The notes beneath the pieces are model-generated. The model was not told the DNA's origin. It did not search any database and saw only the letters and a program-made list of their open reading frames with translations. A stretch of 64,000 nt of DNA from the NCBI RefSeq assembly GCF_001722335.1, contig NZ_MIHA01000012.1, positions 132,076-196,075 of the forward strand, in the 5' to 3' direction. A program made the translations under genes and the position numbers. Positions 15,239-25,207 of the stretch are shown piece after piece. This DNA is from Mycolicibacterium flavescens. GTDB taxonomy: Bacteria; Actinomycetota; Actinomycetes; Mycobacteriales; Mycobacteriaceae. The first letter of the stretch is position 1. Every line of letters begins with the position of its first letter.

Positions 15239-15763
15239 TCAGATGGTCAAGCGCGCCAGCAAATCCCGGCCACGCTCGGCGCTCTGCGGATCGCAGAGCA
15301 CGTCGTAGCGACCTGCGACCAGCTGCAGTGTCGAGCTGAAATCTCTTGTGCCACGCGCCATCGCGTAGGGGATCGCGGAGGTGATCAGGCCGAAGAACAC
15401 ACCGGCGACCAACCCGGTGACCAGCGCACCCCACGGGCTGGGGCTGAAAAACCCGAGAATCAGGCCGATGAACAGACCGAGCCACGCGCCGGTCAGCACA
15501 CCGCCGCCGAGCACCTTCGGCCATGTCAACCGCCCGGTCACGCGTTCGACCTGCATCAAGTCCACGCCGACGATCGTGACCTGCTGTACCGGGAATTCGT
15601 GATCAGACAGGTAGTCGACCGCGCGTTGCGCCTCGGCGTAGGTCGGGTAGGAACCGATCGGCCATCCTTTCGGCGGTGTGGGCAGACTGGCGGGTCCGCG
15701 CCTGGCGTTCGCGCCGCCCGGCGTTGCACCGGGGTTGGCGCCTGGTTGAAACGGGCTGGTCAT
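15239..15763 (-). CDS. Membrane protein with general-stress-17M-like domain, Rv1234-like
   Basis: A 174-residue protein. The Pro/Gly-rich N-terminus is followed by a small soluble domain (GSYPTYAEAQRAVDYLSDHEFPVQQVTIVGVDL) like the YflT/GS17M domain, then two hydrophobic helices (GGVLTGAWLGLFIGLILGFF and WGALVTGLVAGVFFGLITSAI). Function is unknown. It stands upstream of lpqY on the same strand, as Rv1234 does beside lpqY, but a 206-nt gap with a palindrome separates them. Confidence 0.85.
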   Translation of the reverse strand: MTSPFQPGANPGATPGGANARRGPASLPTPPKGWPIGSYPTYAEAQRAVDYLSDHEFPVQQVTIVGVDLMQVERVTGRLTWPKVLGGGVLTGAWLGLFIGLILGFFSPSPWGALVTGLVAGVFFGLITSAIPYAMARGTRDFSSTLQLVAGRYDVLCDPQSAERGRDLLARLTI

Positions 15764-15857
15764 CGCTTCAGTATCCCTTCTCGTGCGCGCTCGATCAGGT
15801 TGCTGCTCTTACCTGGACCAACGTTCGTGCGGCCATTTGGGTGCCCGGTCCGTGCGC

Positions 15858-15863
15858 TAGGTT
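15858..15863 (+). promoter_or_regulatory. -10 element for leaderless DUF4190 gene
   Basis: TAGGTT ends 6 nt before ATG 15870, so the mRNA probably begins at the start codon. Confidence 0.45.
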
Positions 15864-15869
15864 GCAAGC

Positions 15870-16604
15870 ATGACAAATCCAGAGGAGGACGCGGCACGAA
15901 CGGCATCATCCGACCCCGCCGACGGTGCGTCCGAGTCGTCGAGCGCGCACGAAGCGCCGCCGATCGAGGACGTCCGCGAGGAGACCTCTGAACCCGGTGA
16001 TCAGACCTCGCAGGCGGACCGACCCGACCTCACCGACCCGACGGCCTCGACGCCCGCCTACGGCGCCTACGACCCGAATTTCCCGCCGGCGTATCCGCCG
16101 CCCGGATACCCCCAGGGCGGGTATCCCCCACCACCGCAGGGCGGCATGCAGCCCCCGCCGCCGGGCGCCTATCCCCCGCCCCCTGGCGCCTACCCCCCGC
16201 CGCAGGGCGCCTACCCCCCGCCGCAGGGCGGCTATCCGCCGCCGCCTGGCGCTTACCCGCCGCCCTACGGCGATCCCGCCGGGTTCGGGGCGGCCCAGTA
16301 TCTGCCGCCGCCGTACGGGGCACCACCGTCCTACGGGACGTACCCGGCGCCCGGCTTCCCGGCGCCGGAGACCAAGACCAACTTCCTGGCGATCGCCTCG
16401 CTGGTCGCGTCGCTGATCGGGGTGATCCCGTTCTTCTGCGGCATCGCCTCCATCATCGGCATCGTGCTGGGTGTCGTGGCCTTGAACCAGATCAAGGACA
16501 GCGGTGAGGGTGGCCGCTCGCTGGCGATCGCGGGTATCGCCGTCGGTGCTGCGACGTTCTTCTTCAGCGTCCTGATCGGCATCGTCATGTTGAGTACGGG
16601 TTGA
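15870..16604 (+). CDS. Proline-rich DUF4190 membrane protein, Rv1233c-like
   Basis: A 244-residue protein. An acidic Ser/Asp/Glu N-terminus (1-60) is followed by a Pro/Tyr/Gly region (about 65-165) with imperfect YPPPPGA/YPPPQGA heptad-like repeats. The C-terminal DUF4190 has two membrane helices (LAIASLVASLIGVIPFFCGIASIIGIVLGVVAL and AIAGIAVGAATFFFSVLIGIVML). No SD is visible; ATG 15870 fits a leaderless mRNA. It is followed after 4 nt by a second, shorter DUF4190 gene. Function unknown. Confidence 0.85.
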   Translation: MTNPEEDAARTASSDPADGASESSSAHEAPPIEDVREETSEPGDQTSQADRPDLTDPTASTPAYGAYDPNFPPAYPPPGYPQGGYPPPPQGGMQPPPPGAYPPPPGAYPPPQGAYPPPQGGYPPPPGAYPPPYGDPAGFGAAQYLPPPYGAPPSYGTYPAPGFPAPETKTNFLAIASLVASLIGVIPFFCGIASIIGIVLGVVALNQIKDSGEGGRSLAIAGIAVGAATFFFSVLIGIVMLSTG

Positions 16605-16608
16605 GCCG

Positions 16609-17013
16609 GTGACCGCCACCGGCGGCGAACCTCCCGACGGCAGCCAACCGTTCGCGCCCGTCGACTATCCCGAGGACGCCGCGCTACCGCCGCCGGTGCC
16701 GCAGTGGTGGGGCTATCCGCCGGCGAGCCCCTACGGCTACGCCGGCTACCCGCCGGCGAAACCGCCGGGCACCAACGGCAAGGCGATCGGCGCGCTGGTC
16801 GCCTCGGCGCTGGGCATCGTGTGTTGCGGGATGAGCGCGATCGCCGGGGTGATCCTCGGCATCGTCGCGATGCGCGAAACCAGACGCAGCGGGCAGGACG
16901 GGTTCGGAATCGCGTTGGCGGCCACCATCATCGGCGGGCTGGCGGTCCTCGGCTACCTGCTGTACCTGCTGCTCTACGTCGCGGTGTTCGCCAGCGGATG
17001 GCAGTGGACCTGA
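16609..17013 (+). CDS. Small DUF4190 membrane protein
   Basis: A 134-residue paralogue of the preceding gene: a short Pro/Tyr-rich N-terminus, the KAIGALVASALGIVCCGMSAIAGVILGIVAM helix pair start, a basic turn, and a last helix. GTG 16609 lies 4 nt after the upstream stop, so the two are an operon and may form a complex. Function unknown. Confidence 0.8.
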   Translation: MTATGGEPPDGSQPFAPVDYPEDAALPPPVPQWWGYPPASPYGYAGYPPAKPPGTNGKAIGALVASALGIVCCGMSAIAGVILGIVAMRETRRSGQDGFGIALAATIIGGLAVLGYLLYLLLYVAVFASGWQWT

Positions 17014-17020
17014 CCGGTCC

Positions 17021-18004
17021 TCACTGAGGCGGCCGGAACGGCTCACCCTGCCGCTGCATGCCTGCGGCGCGGCCCTTTCCGGCGATCACCAAGGCCATCT
17101 TGCGGCTGGCCTCGTCGATCATCTCGTCGCCCAGCATCACCGCCCCTCTCGCGCCGCCCGCTCGCGAGGTGTGCCACTCGTAGGCCTCGAGAATCAACTC
17201 CGCGTGGTCGTAGTCCTTCTGGCGCGGGCTGAAAATCTCGTTGCCCGCGGCGATCTGGTCCGGATGCAGCACCCATTTGCCGTCATAGCCGAGCGCCGCC
17301 GAGCGGCCCGCCACCCGCCGGAACCCGTCGACGTCGCGCACCTTGAGGTAGGGGCCGTCGATCGCGAGCACACCGTGGGTGCGCGCGGCGATCAGGATCC
17401 GCATCAGCACGTGGTGATGCGCGTCGCCGACGTCGTACCCCTCGGGCTGCTCCCCCACTTCGAGGGTGCGCATGTTGAGGCTGGCCGCCATGTCGGCGGG
17501 CCCGAGCACCAGAGCCTGCACCCGAGGCGCCGCGGCGATCGCATCAATGTTGGTGAGCCCCTGCGCATTTTCGATCTGCGCCTCGATACCGATGCGACCC
17601 ACCGGCAGGCCGTGCGTCGTCTCGAGCTGGTTGAGCAACAGGTGCAGCGCCTCGATGTGCGAGACGTCGGTCACCTTCGGCAGCACCACGATGTCGATCG
17701 AGGCTCCTGCGGTGGAAACAACCTCGATGATGTCGGCGTAGGTCCACGGTGTGGTCCAGTCGTTGACGCGGACGCCGCGAAGCTGTCCGGCCCAGCCCGG
17801 TTCGGCGAGCGCGGTGGCCACCCGGGTGCGGGCCTCGGCCTTGGCGTCCGGCGCGACGGCGTCCTCGAGGTCGAGGAACACCTCGTCGGCGGTCAGTGTT
17901 TTCGCCTTCTCGACCATCTTGGCGCTGCTCCCGGGAACGGAAAGCACTGTTCGGCGGGGTCGATATCGGTTTTCCACGCTTATAGTCTTTACCCTTTCAG
18001 TCAT
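17021..18004 (-). CDS. CitE-like CoA-ester lyase (HpcH/HpaI family)
   Basis: A 327-residue TIM-barrel lyase. RRTVLSVPGSSAKMVEKA near the N-terminus and DEVFLDLEDAVAPDAKAEAR (Mg-binding acidic residues) are CitE/malyl-CoA lyase hallmarks; IGIEAQIENAQGLTNI carries the second metal-ligand Glu. Likely activity is cleavage or formation of a 3-hydroxyacyl-CoA such as L-malyl-CoA or methylmalyl-CoA. It is not next to other CoA genes, so the substrate stays open. ATG 18004 overlaps by 2 nt the start of the divergent gene at 18003. GTG 17977 is another possible start. Confidence 0.8.
   Translation of the reverse strand: MTERVKTISVENRYRPRRTVLSVPGSSAKMVEKAKTLTADEVFLDLEDAVAPDAKAEARTRVATALAEPGWAGQLRGVRVNDWTTPWTYADIIEVVSTAGASIDIVVLPKVTDVSHIEALHLLLNQLETTHGLPVGRIGIEAQIENAQGLTNIDAIAAAPRVQALVLGPADMAASLNMRTLEVGEQPEGYDVGDAHHHVLMRILIAARTHGVLAIDGPYLKVRDVDGFRRVAGRSAALGYDGKWVLHPDQIAAGNEIFSPRQKDYDHAELILEAYEWHTSRAGGARGAVMLGDEMIDEASRKMALVIAGKGRAAGMQRQGEPFRPPQ
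17981..17986 (+). promoter_or_regulatory. -10 element for the MgtE-like gene
   Basis: TATAGT fits TANNNT and predicts a start near 17994, a leader of about 9 nt. It sits inside the 5' end of the divergent CitE-like gene. Confidence 0.4.
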
Positions 18005-19295
18005 GGCGGCGGTGAACAGGGTCTATGCGGCCCGACTCGCGAGGATGGTGGTGCTCGGCCCCGACGGCGAGTCCATCGGACGTGTCCGCGACGTCGTGAT
18101 CAGTATCAGCATCGTGCGCCAACAACCGCGAGTCCTCGGCCTTGTCGTCGAGTTGCTCACGCGGCGAAGGATTTTCGTGCCGATTCTGCGTGTGACGTCG
18201 ATCGAGCCCGGCGCGGTGACGCTGGCCACCGGCAGCGTTTCGCTGCGCCGGTTCGCCCAGCGCCCCGGTGAAGTGCTGGTGCTGGGGCAGGTGATCGAGA
18301 CCCAGGTGCGCGTCGACGACCCCGACCTGCCCGAGCTCAAGGACGCCGACCTGATCGTCGTCGACCTCGGAATCGAACAGACCCGTACGCGGGACTGGAT
18401 GGTGACCAAGGTGGCGGTGCGGCAGCACCGGCGGCTCGGGCGGCGCAGCAATGTGCACGCCGTCGACTGGCATCACGTCCACGGCCTGACCCCGTCCGGG
18501 CTGGCGATGCCCGACCAGGGGGTGGCGCAGCTGCTCGAGCAGTTCGTCGGGCAGCGGGCGATCGAAGTGGCCGACGCGATCCGGGAGCTGCCGTCCAAGA
18601 GGCGCTACGAGGTGGTCAAGGCCCTCGACGACGAGCGGCTCGCCGACGTGCTGCAGGAGCTGCCCGAGGACGACCAGACCGACGTCCTCAAACGCCTGCC
18701 GGCCGACCGCGCCGCCGACGTGCTCGAGGCCATGGACCCCGACGACGCGGCCGACCTGCTGGGCTCGATGACGCCGTCGGACGCCGAGCAGTTCCTGCGC
18801 CGCATGGACCCCGAAGACTCCGAGGACGTGCGACGGCTGCTGTCGCATTCACCGGACACCGCGGGCGGTCTGATGACCTCCGAACCGGTGATCCTGGCCC
18901 CCGACACCACGGTCGCCGAGGCCCTCGCCCGGGTGCGCGACCCGGACCTGACGCCGGCGCTGGCGTCGCTGGTGTTCGTCGTGCGCCCGCCGACCGCCAC
19001 CCCGACCGGCCGCTACCTGGGCTGCGTGCACCTGCAGCGGCTGCTGCGTGAACCGCCCGCCGATCTGGTCAGCGGCATCGTCGACACCGACCTGCCCAAC
19101 CTCGCTCCCGAGGATTCCCTGTCCGCGGTGACCCGCTACTTCGCCGCCTACAACCTGGTGTGCGGGGCGGTGGTCGACGAGGAGAACCATCTGCTGGGCG
19201 CGGTGTCCGTCGACGACGTGCTCGACCACCTACTGCCGGAGGACTGGCGCGAAACCGAGGAGCCCGACCTGACCGCCACCGAGGGGGCCCTGTGA
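18003..19295 (+). CDS. PRC-barrel/MgtE-N/CBS protein without a channel domain, Rv1232c-like
   Basis: A 430-residue protein. The N-terminal PRC-barrel-like part (AARLARMVVLGPDGESIGRVRDVVI) is followed by MgtE N-domain helical repeats (about 180-285: LPEDDQTDVLKRL, DPDDAADLLGSM, DPEDSEDVRRLL) and a CBS-domain pair starting at GLMTSEPVILAPDTTVAEAL. The C-terminal membrane channel of true MgtE transporters is missing. The gene overlaps the next, a DUF1003 membrane protein, by 4 nt. This suggests a cytosolic Mg or nucleotide sensor acting on that partner, not a transporter by itself. Confidence 0.85.
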   Translation: MAAVNRVYAARLARMVVLGPDGESIGRVRDVVISISIVRQQPRVLGLVVELLTRRRIFVPILRVTSIEPGAVTLATGSVSLRRFAQRPGEVLVLGQVIETQVRVDDPDLPELKDADLIVVDLGIEQTRTRDWMVTKVAVRQHRRLGRRSNVHAVDWHHVHGLTPSGLAMPDQGVAQLLEQFVGQRAIEVADAIRELPSKRRYEVVKALDDERLADVLQELPEDDQTDVLKRLPADRAADVLEAMDPDDAADLLGSMTPSDAEQFLRRMDPEDSEDVRRLLSHSPDTAGGLMTSEPVILAPDTTVAEALARVRDPDLTPALASLVFVVRPPTATPTGRYLGCVHLQRLLREPPADLVSGIVDTDLPNLAPEDSLSAVTRYFAAYNLVCGAVVDEENHLLGAVSVDDVLDHLLPEDWRETEEPDLTATEGAL

Positions 19296-19828
19296 CCGAC
19301 CGCAGCCGGCTCGACACGCCGCTGACCAGTCGGCGGCGGTTCAACTTCAACTTCGACACCGAGGCGGTCGGTCAGTTCAGCGAATCCATTGCCCGGTTCC
19401 TGGGCACCGGGCGGTACCTGGCGTGGCAGACCATCCTGGTGATCGTCTGGATCGTGCTGAACCTGTTCGCGGTCAGCCTGCGGTGGGATCCCTATCCGTT
19501 CATCCTGCTCAACCTGGCGTTCTCCACCCAGGCGGCGTACGCGGCGCCGCTGATCCTGCTGGCCCAGAACCGGCAGGAGAACCGGGACCGGGTAGCGCTC
19601 GACGAGGACCGCAGGCGGGCCCTGCAGACCAAGGCCGACACCGAGTACCTGGCGCGTGAGCTGGCCGCGCTGCGGTTGGCCGTCGGCGAGGTGGTGACCC
19701 GCGACTACCTGCGCCGCGAACTCGAGGAGCTGCGCGACATGCTCACCCAGTTGCAGTCCGCGCCCCCCGACGACGCGGCCGACAGCACCGCCCGCCATGA
19801 GCCCGGCGAGCGCAAACCGAAAAAGTAG
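19292..19828 (+). CDS. DUF1003 membrane protein, Rv1231c-like
   Basis: A 178-residue protein with two central membrane helices (TILVIVWIVLNLFAVSL and FILLNLAFSTQAAYAAPLILLA), then a charged coiled-coil-like tail. The segment between helices (WDPYPFILLN) is typical of DUF1003. GTG 19292 overlaps the stop of the MgtE-like gene (GTGA), so the two are translationally coupled and probably work together. Function unknown. Confidence 0.88.
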   Translation: MTDRSRLDTPLTSRRRFNFNFDTEAVGQFSESIARFLGTGRYLAWQTILVIVWIVLNLFAVSLRWDPYPFILLNLAFSTQAAYAAPLILLAQNRQENRDRVALDEDRRRALQTKADTEYLARELAALRLAVGEVVTRDYLRRELEELRDMLTQLQSAPPDDAADSTARHEPGERKPKK

Positions 19829-19862
19829 CAAAATGCCGAACCGGGCGAGTCCACCCCATTGC

Positions 19863-19893
19863 TGTTACGCGTGTGTTATCGAGTAGGTATGGT
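19863..19893 (+). promoter_or_regulatory. TGTTAC direct repeats and -10 before the transglycosylase
   Basis: TGTTAC (19863-19868) and TGTTAT (19874-19879) form an 11-bp-period direct repeat just upstream of a TATGGT -10 (19888-19893). Repeats of this kind are bound by OmpR-family regulators. MtrA, which controls cell-wall hydrolases in Actinobacteria, is one candidate. This is an inference from spacing and gene function only. Confidence 0.35.
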
Positions 19894-19932
19894 GACTTGG
19901 TTCACAAGCAATCACAAGCCAAGGACGGTTGA

Positions 19933-21345
19933 GTGCACATAAGGGGGAAGGCCGCCCTCGATGCCGTGCGGCGCGGAGCGGGTCGCCTGAAGCGCACACC
20001 CGGATCCGTCGAGGATCAGGCCTCGCCGTCGCCCCGCATGCGGGCGGGTCTCGGTGTTGCGATCATCGCCCCGATCGTGCTCGCCGGCGGGGTCGGAGCC
20101 GCCCCCGCCGTACGCACCCCCATCAGCGACGCCGCCGTCACCCCGCTGGCCGCGGTCGAGCCCAGCCCGGACACCCGGTCGGGCGCGTCGGTCGTCGCGG
20201 TCACCAAGACGCCGTCGGCGTTCCACATCGCCGCCTCCACGGTCTCGTCCCCGCCGCCTGCTGCTGTAGTGAATTCGCCTGGCGCGCTGGGCATTCCGGC
20301 GATGGCGCTGGCGGCCTACCGCAACGCCGAGCGGATGATGGCCTCGGCCTACCCGGGCTGCGGGCTGAGCTGGAACCTGCTCGCCGGAATCGGCCGGATC
20401 GAGTCGATGCACGCCAACGGCGGTGCCACCGACTCCCGAGGCACCGCGGTGCGGCCCATCTACGGGCCCGCGCTGGACGGCACCCTGCCCGGCAACGAGG
20501 TCATCGTGCAGAGCCGCACCGCCGACCGCGTCACCTATGCGCGCGCCATGGGCCCCATGCAGTTCCTGCCGGGCACCTGGTCGCGCTACGCCTCCGACGG
20601 CGACGGCGACGGCAAGGCCGACGTACAGAACCTCTACGACTCGACGCTGGCCGCCGCGCGCTACCTGTGCAGCGGCAACATGAACCTGCGCGACCCGTCG
20701 CACGTGATGTCGGCGATCCTGCGCTACAACAACTCGGTGGCCTACGCCCGCAACGTGCTGGGATGGGCCGCGGCCTACGCCACCGGGGTGGTCCCGATGG
20801 ACCTGCCGCCCATCACCGGCGAAGTACCGACCCTGGCGGGCACCGACGACATCCATCTCACCGAGTTGAGCAGCTACGAGGGCCTCGGCCCCGGCTTGCC
20901 GCTCAACGTGCTCGGGCTGCCGGCCAACGACCCGCTGGCGCTGATGCCGGTGCTGGAGCGCGACGCGGTCGCCAGCCAGATGGGCACGATGCCGGGCCTG
21001 GCCCCCGGACAACGACTCGGCCCGCTGCCCGGACCCGCTCCGCAGGCGCCCGCGACGCCCGAGGCTCCGCCGCCGTGGACACCTCCGTGGATGCAAGCCC
21101 CGCCGAAGCCCAGGCCCGAGTGCGCGGTGTTCTGCATCCAGGACAACCCGGCCCCGCCACCGCTGCAACCGGCGCTGGGCGCCCCGGCCGAAGCCCAGCA
21201 ACTGGTGCCGCCGCCGGGCGCACCCGCGCCGGGTCCCGTCGCGCCGCCGGCCCCACCACCCGGTCCGGGTCTACCGCCCGGCCCCGCGCAGCCGGTGCCG
21301 CCGCTCGGCGTCGCCCCGGGTCCCGCACCCGGTCCGGTCGCGTAG
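19933..21345 (+). CDS. Secreted lytic transglycosylase, Rv1230c-like
   Basis: A 470-residue exported murein hydrolase. A basic N-terminus precedes a hydrophobic signal/anchor (GLGVAIIAPIVLAGGVGAAPA, about 40-60). The MltB-like SLT domain spans about 125-290 with LLAGIGRIESMHANGG (catalytic Glu), AMGPMQFLPGTWSRYASDGDGDGKADVQN and ILRYNNSVAYARNVL. The C-terminal 130 residues are Pro/Ala-rich with a short Cys-x4-Cys motif (CAVFCIQ), probably wall-spanning. GTG 19933 follows AAGGA. Confidence 0.88.
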   Translation: MHIRGKAALDAVRRGAGRLKRTPGSVEDQASPSPRMRAGLGVAIIAPIVLAGGVGAAPAVRTPISDAAVTPLAAVEPSPDTRSGASVVAVTKTPSAFHIAASTVSSPPPAAVVNSPGALGIPAMALAAYRNAERMMASAYPGCGLSWNLLAGIGRIESMHANGGATDSRGTAVRPIYGPALDGTLPGNEVIVQSRTADRVTYARAMGPMQFLPGTWSRYASDGDGDGKADVQNLYDSTLAAARYLCSGNMNLRDPSHVMSAILRYNNSVAYARNVLGWAAAYATGVVPMDLPPITGEVPTLAGTDDIHLTELSSYEGLGPGLPLNVLGLPANDPLALMPVLERDAVASQMGTMPGLAPGQRLGPLPGPAPQAPATPEAPPPWTPPWMQAPPKPRPECAVFCIQDNPAPPPLQPALGAPAEAQQLVPPPGAPAPGPVAPPAPPPGPGLPPGPAQPVPPLGVAPGPAPGPVA

Positions 21346-21376
21346 CGGCCGGTTCAAGGCGTCCGCCGGGTCGGCC

Positions 21377-21382
21377 TAGACT
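21377..21382 (+). promoter_or_regulatory. -10 element for mrp
   Basis: TAGACT ends 8 nt before ATG 21391 (5 nt before GTG 21388), again consistent with a leaderless transcript. Confidence 0.4.
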
Positions 21383-21390
21383 CGACGGTG

Positions 21391-22533
21391 ATGTCTGAAT
21401 CTTCTACCGAGCTGCAAGCCGCCATTCGTCGCGCGCTGGCCAAAGTGATCGACCCTGAGCTGCGACGGCCGATCACCGAGCTCGGCATGGTCAAGGACGT
21501 GACCGTCGAACACGACGGCGCGGTGCACGTCGAGGTGTACCTGACCACCGCGGCCTGCCCGAAGAAGACCGAGATCTCCGAACAGGTCAGCCGAGCGGTC
21601 GCCGACGTGCCGGGCACCGGCGCCGTGCGCGTCAGCCTCGACGTGATGAACGACGACCAGCGCGCCGAACTGCGCAAGCAGCTGCGCGGCGACTCCCGCG
21701 AGCCCGTCATCCCGTTCGCCCAGCCCGGTTCGCTCACCCGCGTCTACGCGGTGGCCTCCGGCAAGGGCGGCGTCGGCAAGTCCAGCGTCACGGTGAACCT
21801 GGCCGCCGCGATGGCGGCGCGCGGCCTGTCGGTCGGCGTCCTCGACGCCGACATCTACGGCCACTCGGTGCCGCGGATGATGGGCACCACCGACCGGCCC
21901 ACCCAGGTCGACGCGATGATCGTGCCGCCCATCGCCCACGACGTCCGGGTCATCTCGATCGCGATGTTCACCCAGGGCAACACCCCGGTGGTGTGGCGCG
22001 GACCGATGCTGCACCGCGCGCTTCAGCAGTTCCTGGCCGACGTGTACTGGGGTGATCTGGACGTACTGCTGCTCGACCTGCCGCCCGGCACCGGCGACGT
22101 CGCGATCTCGGTGGCGCAGCTGATCCCCGGCGCGGAGATCCTCGTGGTCACCACCCCGCAACTGGCGGCCGCCGAGGTCGCCGAGCGGGCCGGCGCGATC
22201 GCCCTGCAGACCCGCCAGCGCATCGTCGGCGTGGTGGAGAACATGTCCGGGCTGACGCTGCCCGACGGCACCACGATGCAGATCTTCGGCGAGGGCGGCG
22301 GACAGCAGGTCGCCGAACGCCTGTCGCGCTCCATCGGCGCCGACGTGCCGCTGCTCGGCCAGGTGCCGCTCGAACCGGCGTTGGTGACGGCGGGCGATTC
22401 CGGCGTCCCGCTGGTGCTCTCGGCGCCGGACTCGCCGGCCGGTAAGGAGCTGCGCAGCATCGCCGACGCGTTGTCGAGCCGCAAGCGCGGCCTGGCGGGT
22501 ATGTCGCTGGGACTCGACCCCGCCGGTCGATAA
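21391..22533 (+). CDS. mrp: Mrp/ApbC-type iron-sulfur carrier ATPase
   Basis: A 380-residue P-loop NTPase of the Mrp/NBP35 family that carries [4Fe-4S] clusters to target proteins. An N-terminal MIP18/DUF59 domain (about 5-90, KVIDPELRRPITELGMV) precedes a deviant Walker A GKGGVGKSS near 125-133 and the switch DADIYGHSVPRMMG. A CxxC cluster-binding pair typical of many Mrp proteins is not visible in the C-terminal part, as in other mycobacterial copies. GTG 21388 is one codon upstream and equally possible as the start. Confidence 0.94.
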   Translation: MSESSTELQAAIRRALAKVIDPELRRPITELGMVKDVTVEHDGAVHVEVYLTTAACPKKTEISEQVSRAVADVPGTGAVRVSLDVMNDDQRAELRKQLRGDSREPVIPFAQPGSLTRVYAVASGKGGVGKSSVTVNLAAAMAARGLSVGVLDADIYGHSVPRMMGTTDRPTQVDAMIVPPIAHDVRVISIAMFTQGNTPVVWRGPMLHRALQQFLADVYWGDLDVLLLDLPPGTGDVAISVAQLIPGAEILVVTTPQLAAAEVAERAGAIALQTRQRIVGVVENMSGLTLPDGTTMQIFGEGGGQQVAERLSRSIGADVPLLGQVPLEPALVTAGDSGVPLVLSAPDSPAGKELRSIADALSSRKRGLAGMSLGLDPAGR

Positions 22534-22584
22534 CGTCACCGGTGTCGCGGGCCGAAGATCGTCACACCTTGTAGGACAAGGCGT

Positions 22585-22590
22585 TACAGT
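22585..22590 (+). promoter_or_regulatory. -10 element fixing a leaderless GTG start
   Basis: TACAGT overlaps the first possible GTG (22589) and lies 7 nt before GTG 22598, so translation from 22598 on a leaderless mRNA is favoured. Confidence 0.4.
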
Positions 22591-22597
22591 GCTGTTC

Positions 22598-23236
22598 GTG
22601 GGAAAGAAGTCGACAGCCAGCGGCCGGCGCCGGTTGCTGGCGTTGATCGGCTCGATCGTGCTGTCCGCCGGGCTGTTCTACGCCCAGGCCGCCACCCCGC
22701 CCGCGCACCCGCCCGTCGCACCGCAGCCGGCGGCGGCCCCGTCCGAGGCTGCGCGCGCGCCGGTGAAGGCGATGCCGACCGAAGCCGAGTTGCTCGCCGC
22801 CAGCGCCCCGGTCTCCAGTGCGGCGGTCACGTTCGCGCTGCCTGCCGGCGTCGCCCCCGAGAACGGGCTGCAGAAACACACCATCCGCGTCGCGCGGGCG
22901 ATCAGCGTGCTGTTCCCCGAGATCAAGACGATCGGCGGCTTCCGCCAAGACCCGCTCAGATGGCATCCCAACGGCCTGGCGATCGACGTGATGATCCCGA
23001 ACCACGGCTCCGAAGAGGGCATCGCGCTGGGCAACCAGATCGCCGGGTATGCGCTGGCCAACGCGAAACGCTGGGGCGTCATTCACGTGATCTGGCGGCA
23101 GGGCTTCTATCCGGGGGTGGGCGCCCCGAGCTGGACGGCCGACTACGGCAACGAGACCGCCAACCACTTCGACCACATCCACATCGCCACCAACGGCGGC
23201 GGCTACCCGAGCGGCGACGAGGAGTACTTCATCTGA
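22598..23236 (+). CDS. Secreted M15/ARB_07466-like cell-wall protein
   Basis: A 212-residue exported protein. The signal (GRRRLLALIGSIVLSAGLFYAQA) is followed by a Pro/Ala linker to about 60, then a C-terminal domain with IKTIGGFRQDPLRWHPNGLAIDVMIP, RWGVIHVIWRQ and NHFDHIHIAT. The spaced His/Asp residues resemble the zinc site of D,D-carboxypeptidase (M15) folds. The same C-terminal domain occurs attached to resuscitation-factor-like proteins in Actinobacteria. A role in peptidoglycan turnover is inferred. GTG 22589 is a longer alternative start. Confidence 0.78.
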   Translation: MGKKSTASGRRRLLALIGSIVLSAGLFYAQAATPPAHPPVAPQPAAAPSEAARAPVKAMPTEAELLAASAPVSSAAVTFALPAGVAPENGLQKHTIRVARAISVLFPEIKTIGGFRQDPLRWHPNGLAIDVMIPNHGSEEGIALGNQIAGYALANAKRWGVIHVIWRQGFYPGVGAPSWTADYGNETANHFDHIHIATNGGGYPSGDEEYFI

Positions 23237-23248
23237 CCGCTCCGACCG

Positions 23249-23650
23249 CTACGTCGCGTCGGTGTCGAACGGGGTGCCCCCGGACGGCGGGACCTGCGGG
23301 GTGGGCGCCGGTGAGCTGACCGGCTTGTCGCTTTTCGCGCCGTTGCCGGCGGGCGCGTCGAAGTTGCCGGTGAAGATCGAGTCGTCGCCGTCGAGCAGGT
23401 GTTTGGTCAGCGCGGCGCGCGGGGTCATCCCGCGCAGCTTGTTCAGCTCGCTGAGCGGCTGGCGCAGGTCGTCGAACTCCGGTCCCAGATCCTCGCGCAG
23501 TTGGCTGGTCGCGCCGCTGATGTAGTCGCGGGCCTGGCGCACCGCTCCGGTGGTCCAGCGGATGGCCCCGGGCAGCCGTTCCGGTCCCAGGATCACCAGC
23601 CCGGCGATCACCAGGATCAGCATCTCGCCCCAGCCGACGTTGGCGAACAT
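23249..23650 (-). CDS. tatB: Twin-arginine translocase subunit TatB
   Basis: A 133-residue TatB. The N-terminal helix [31 protein letters not shown] has the typical Glu and the GPERLP hinge, followed by an amphipathic helix and a Pro-rich tail. It starts 3 nt after the htrA stop, so it is the last gene of rseA-htrA-tatB. It forms the Tat substrate receptor with TatC, encoded elsewhere. Confidence 0.95.
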   Translation of the reverse strand: MFANVGWGEMLILVIAGLVILGPERLPGAIRWTTGAVRQARDYISGATSQLREDLGPEFDDLRQPLSELNKLRGMTPRAALTKHLLDGDDSIFTGNFDAPAGNGAKSDKPVSSPAPTPQVPPSGGTPFDTDAT

Positions 23651-23653
23651 CGG

Positions 23654-25207
<1,554 letters not shown>

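Noticed and set aside
16084..16290. Regular repeats that might be a minisatellite or CRISPR-like array
   Set aside because: They are codon-level repeats encoding YPPPPGA-type units in a proline-rich protein; there are no spacers and the frame stays open.
17977..18030. A divergent leaderless promoter for the CitE-like gene mirrored to the MgtE-like one
   Set aside because: No minus-strand TANNNT lies at the proper distance from ATG 18004 or GTG 17977.
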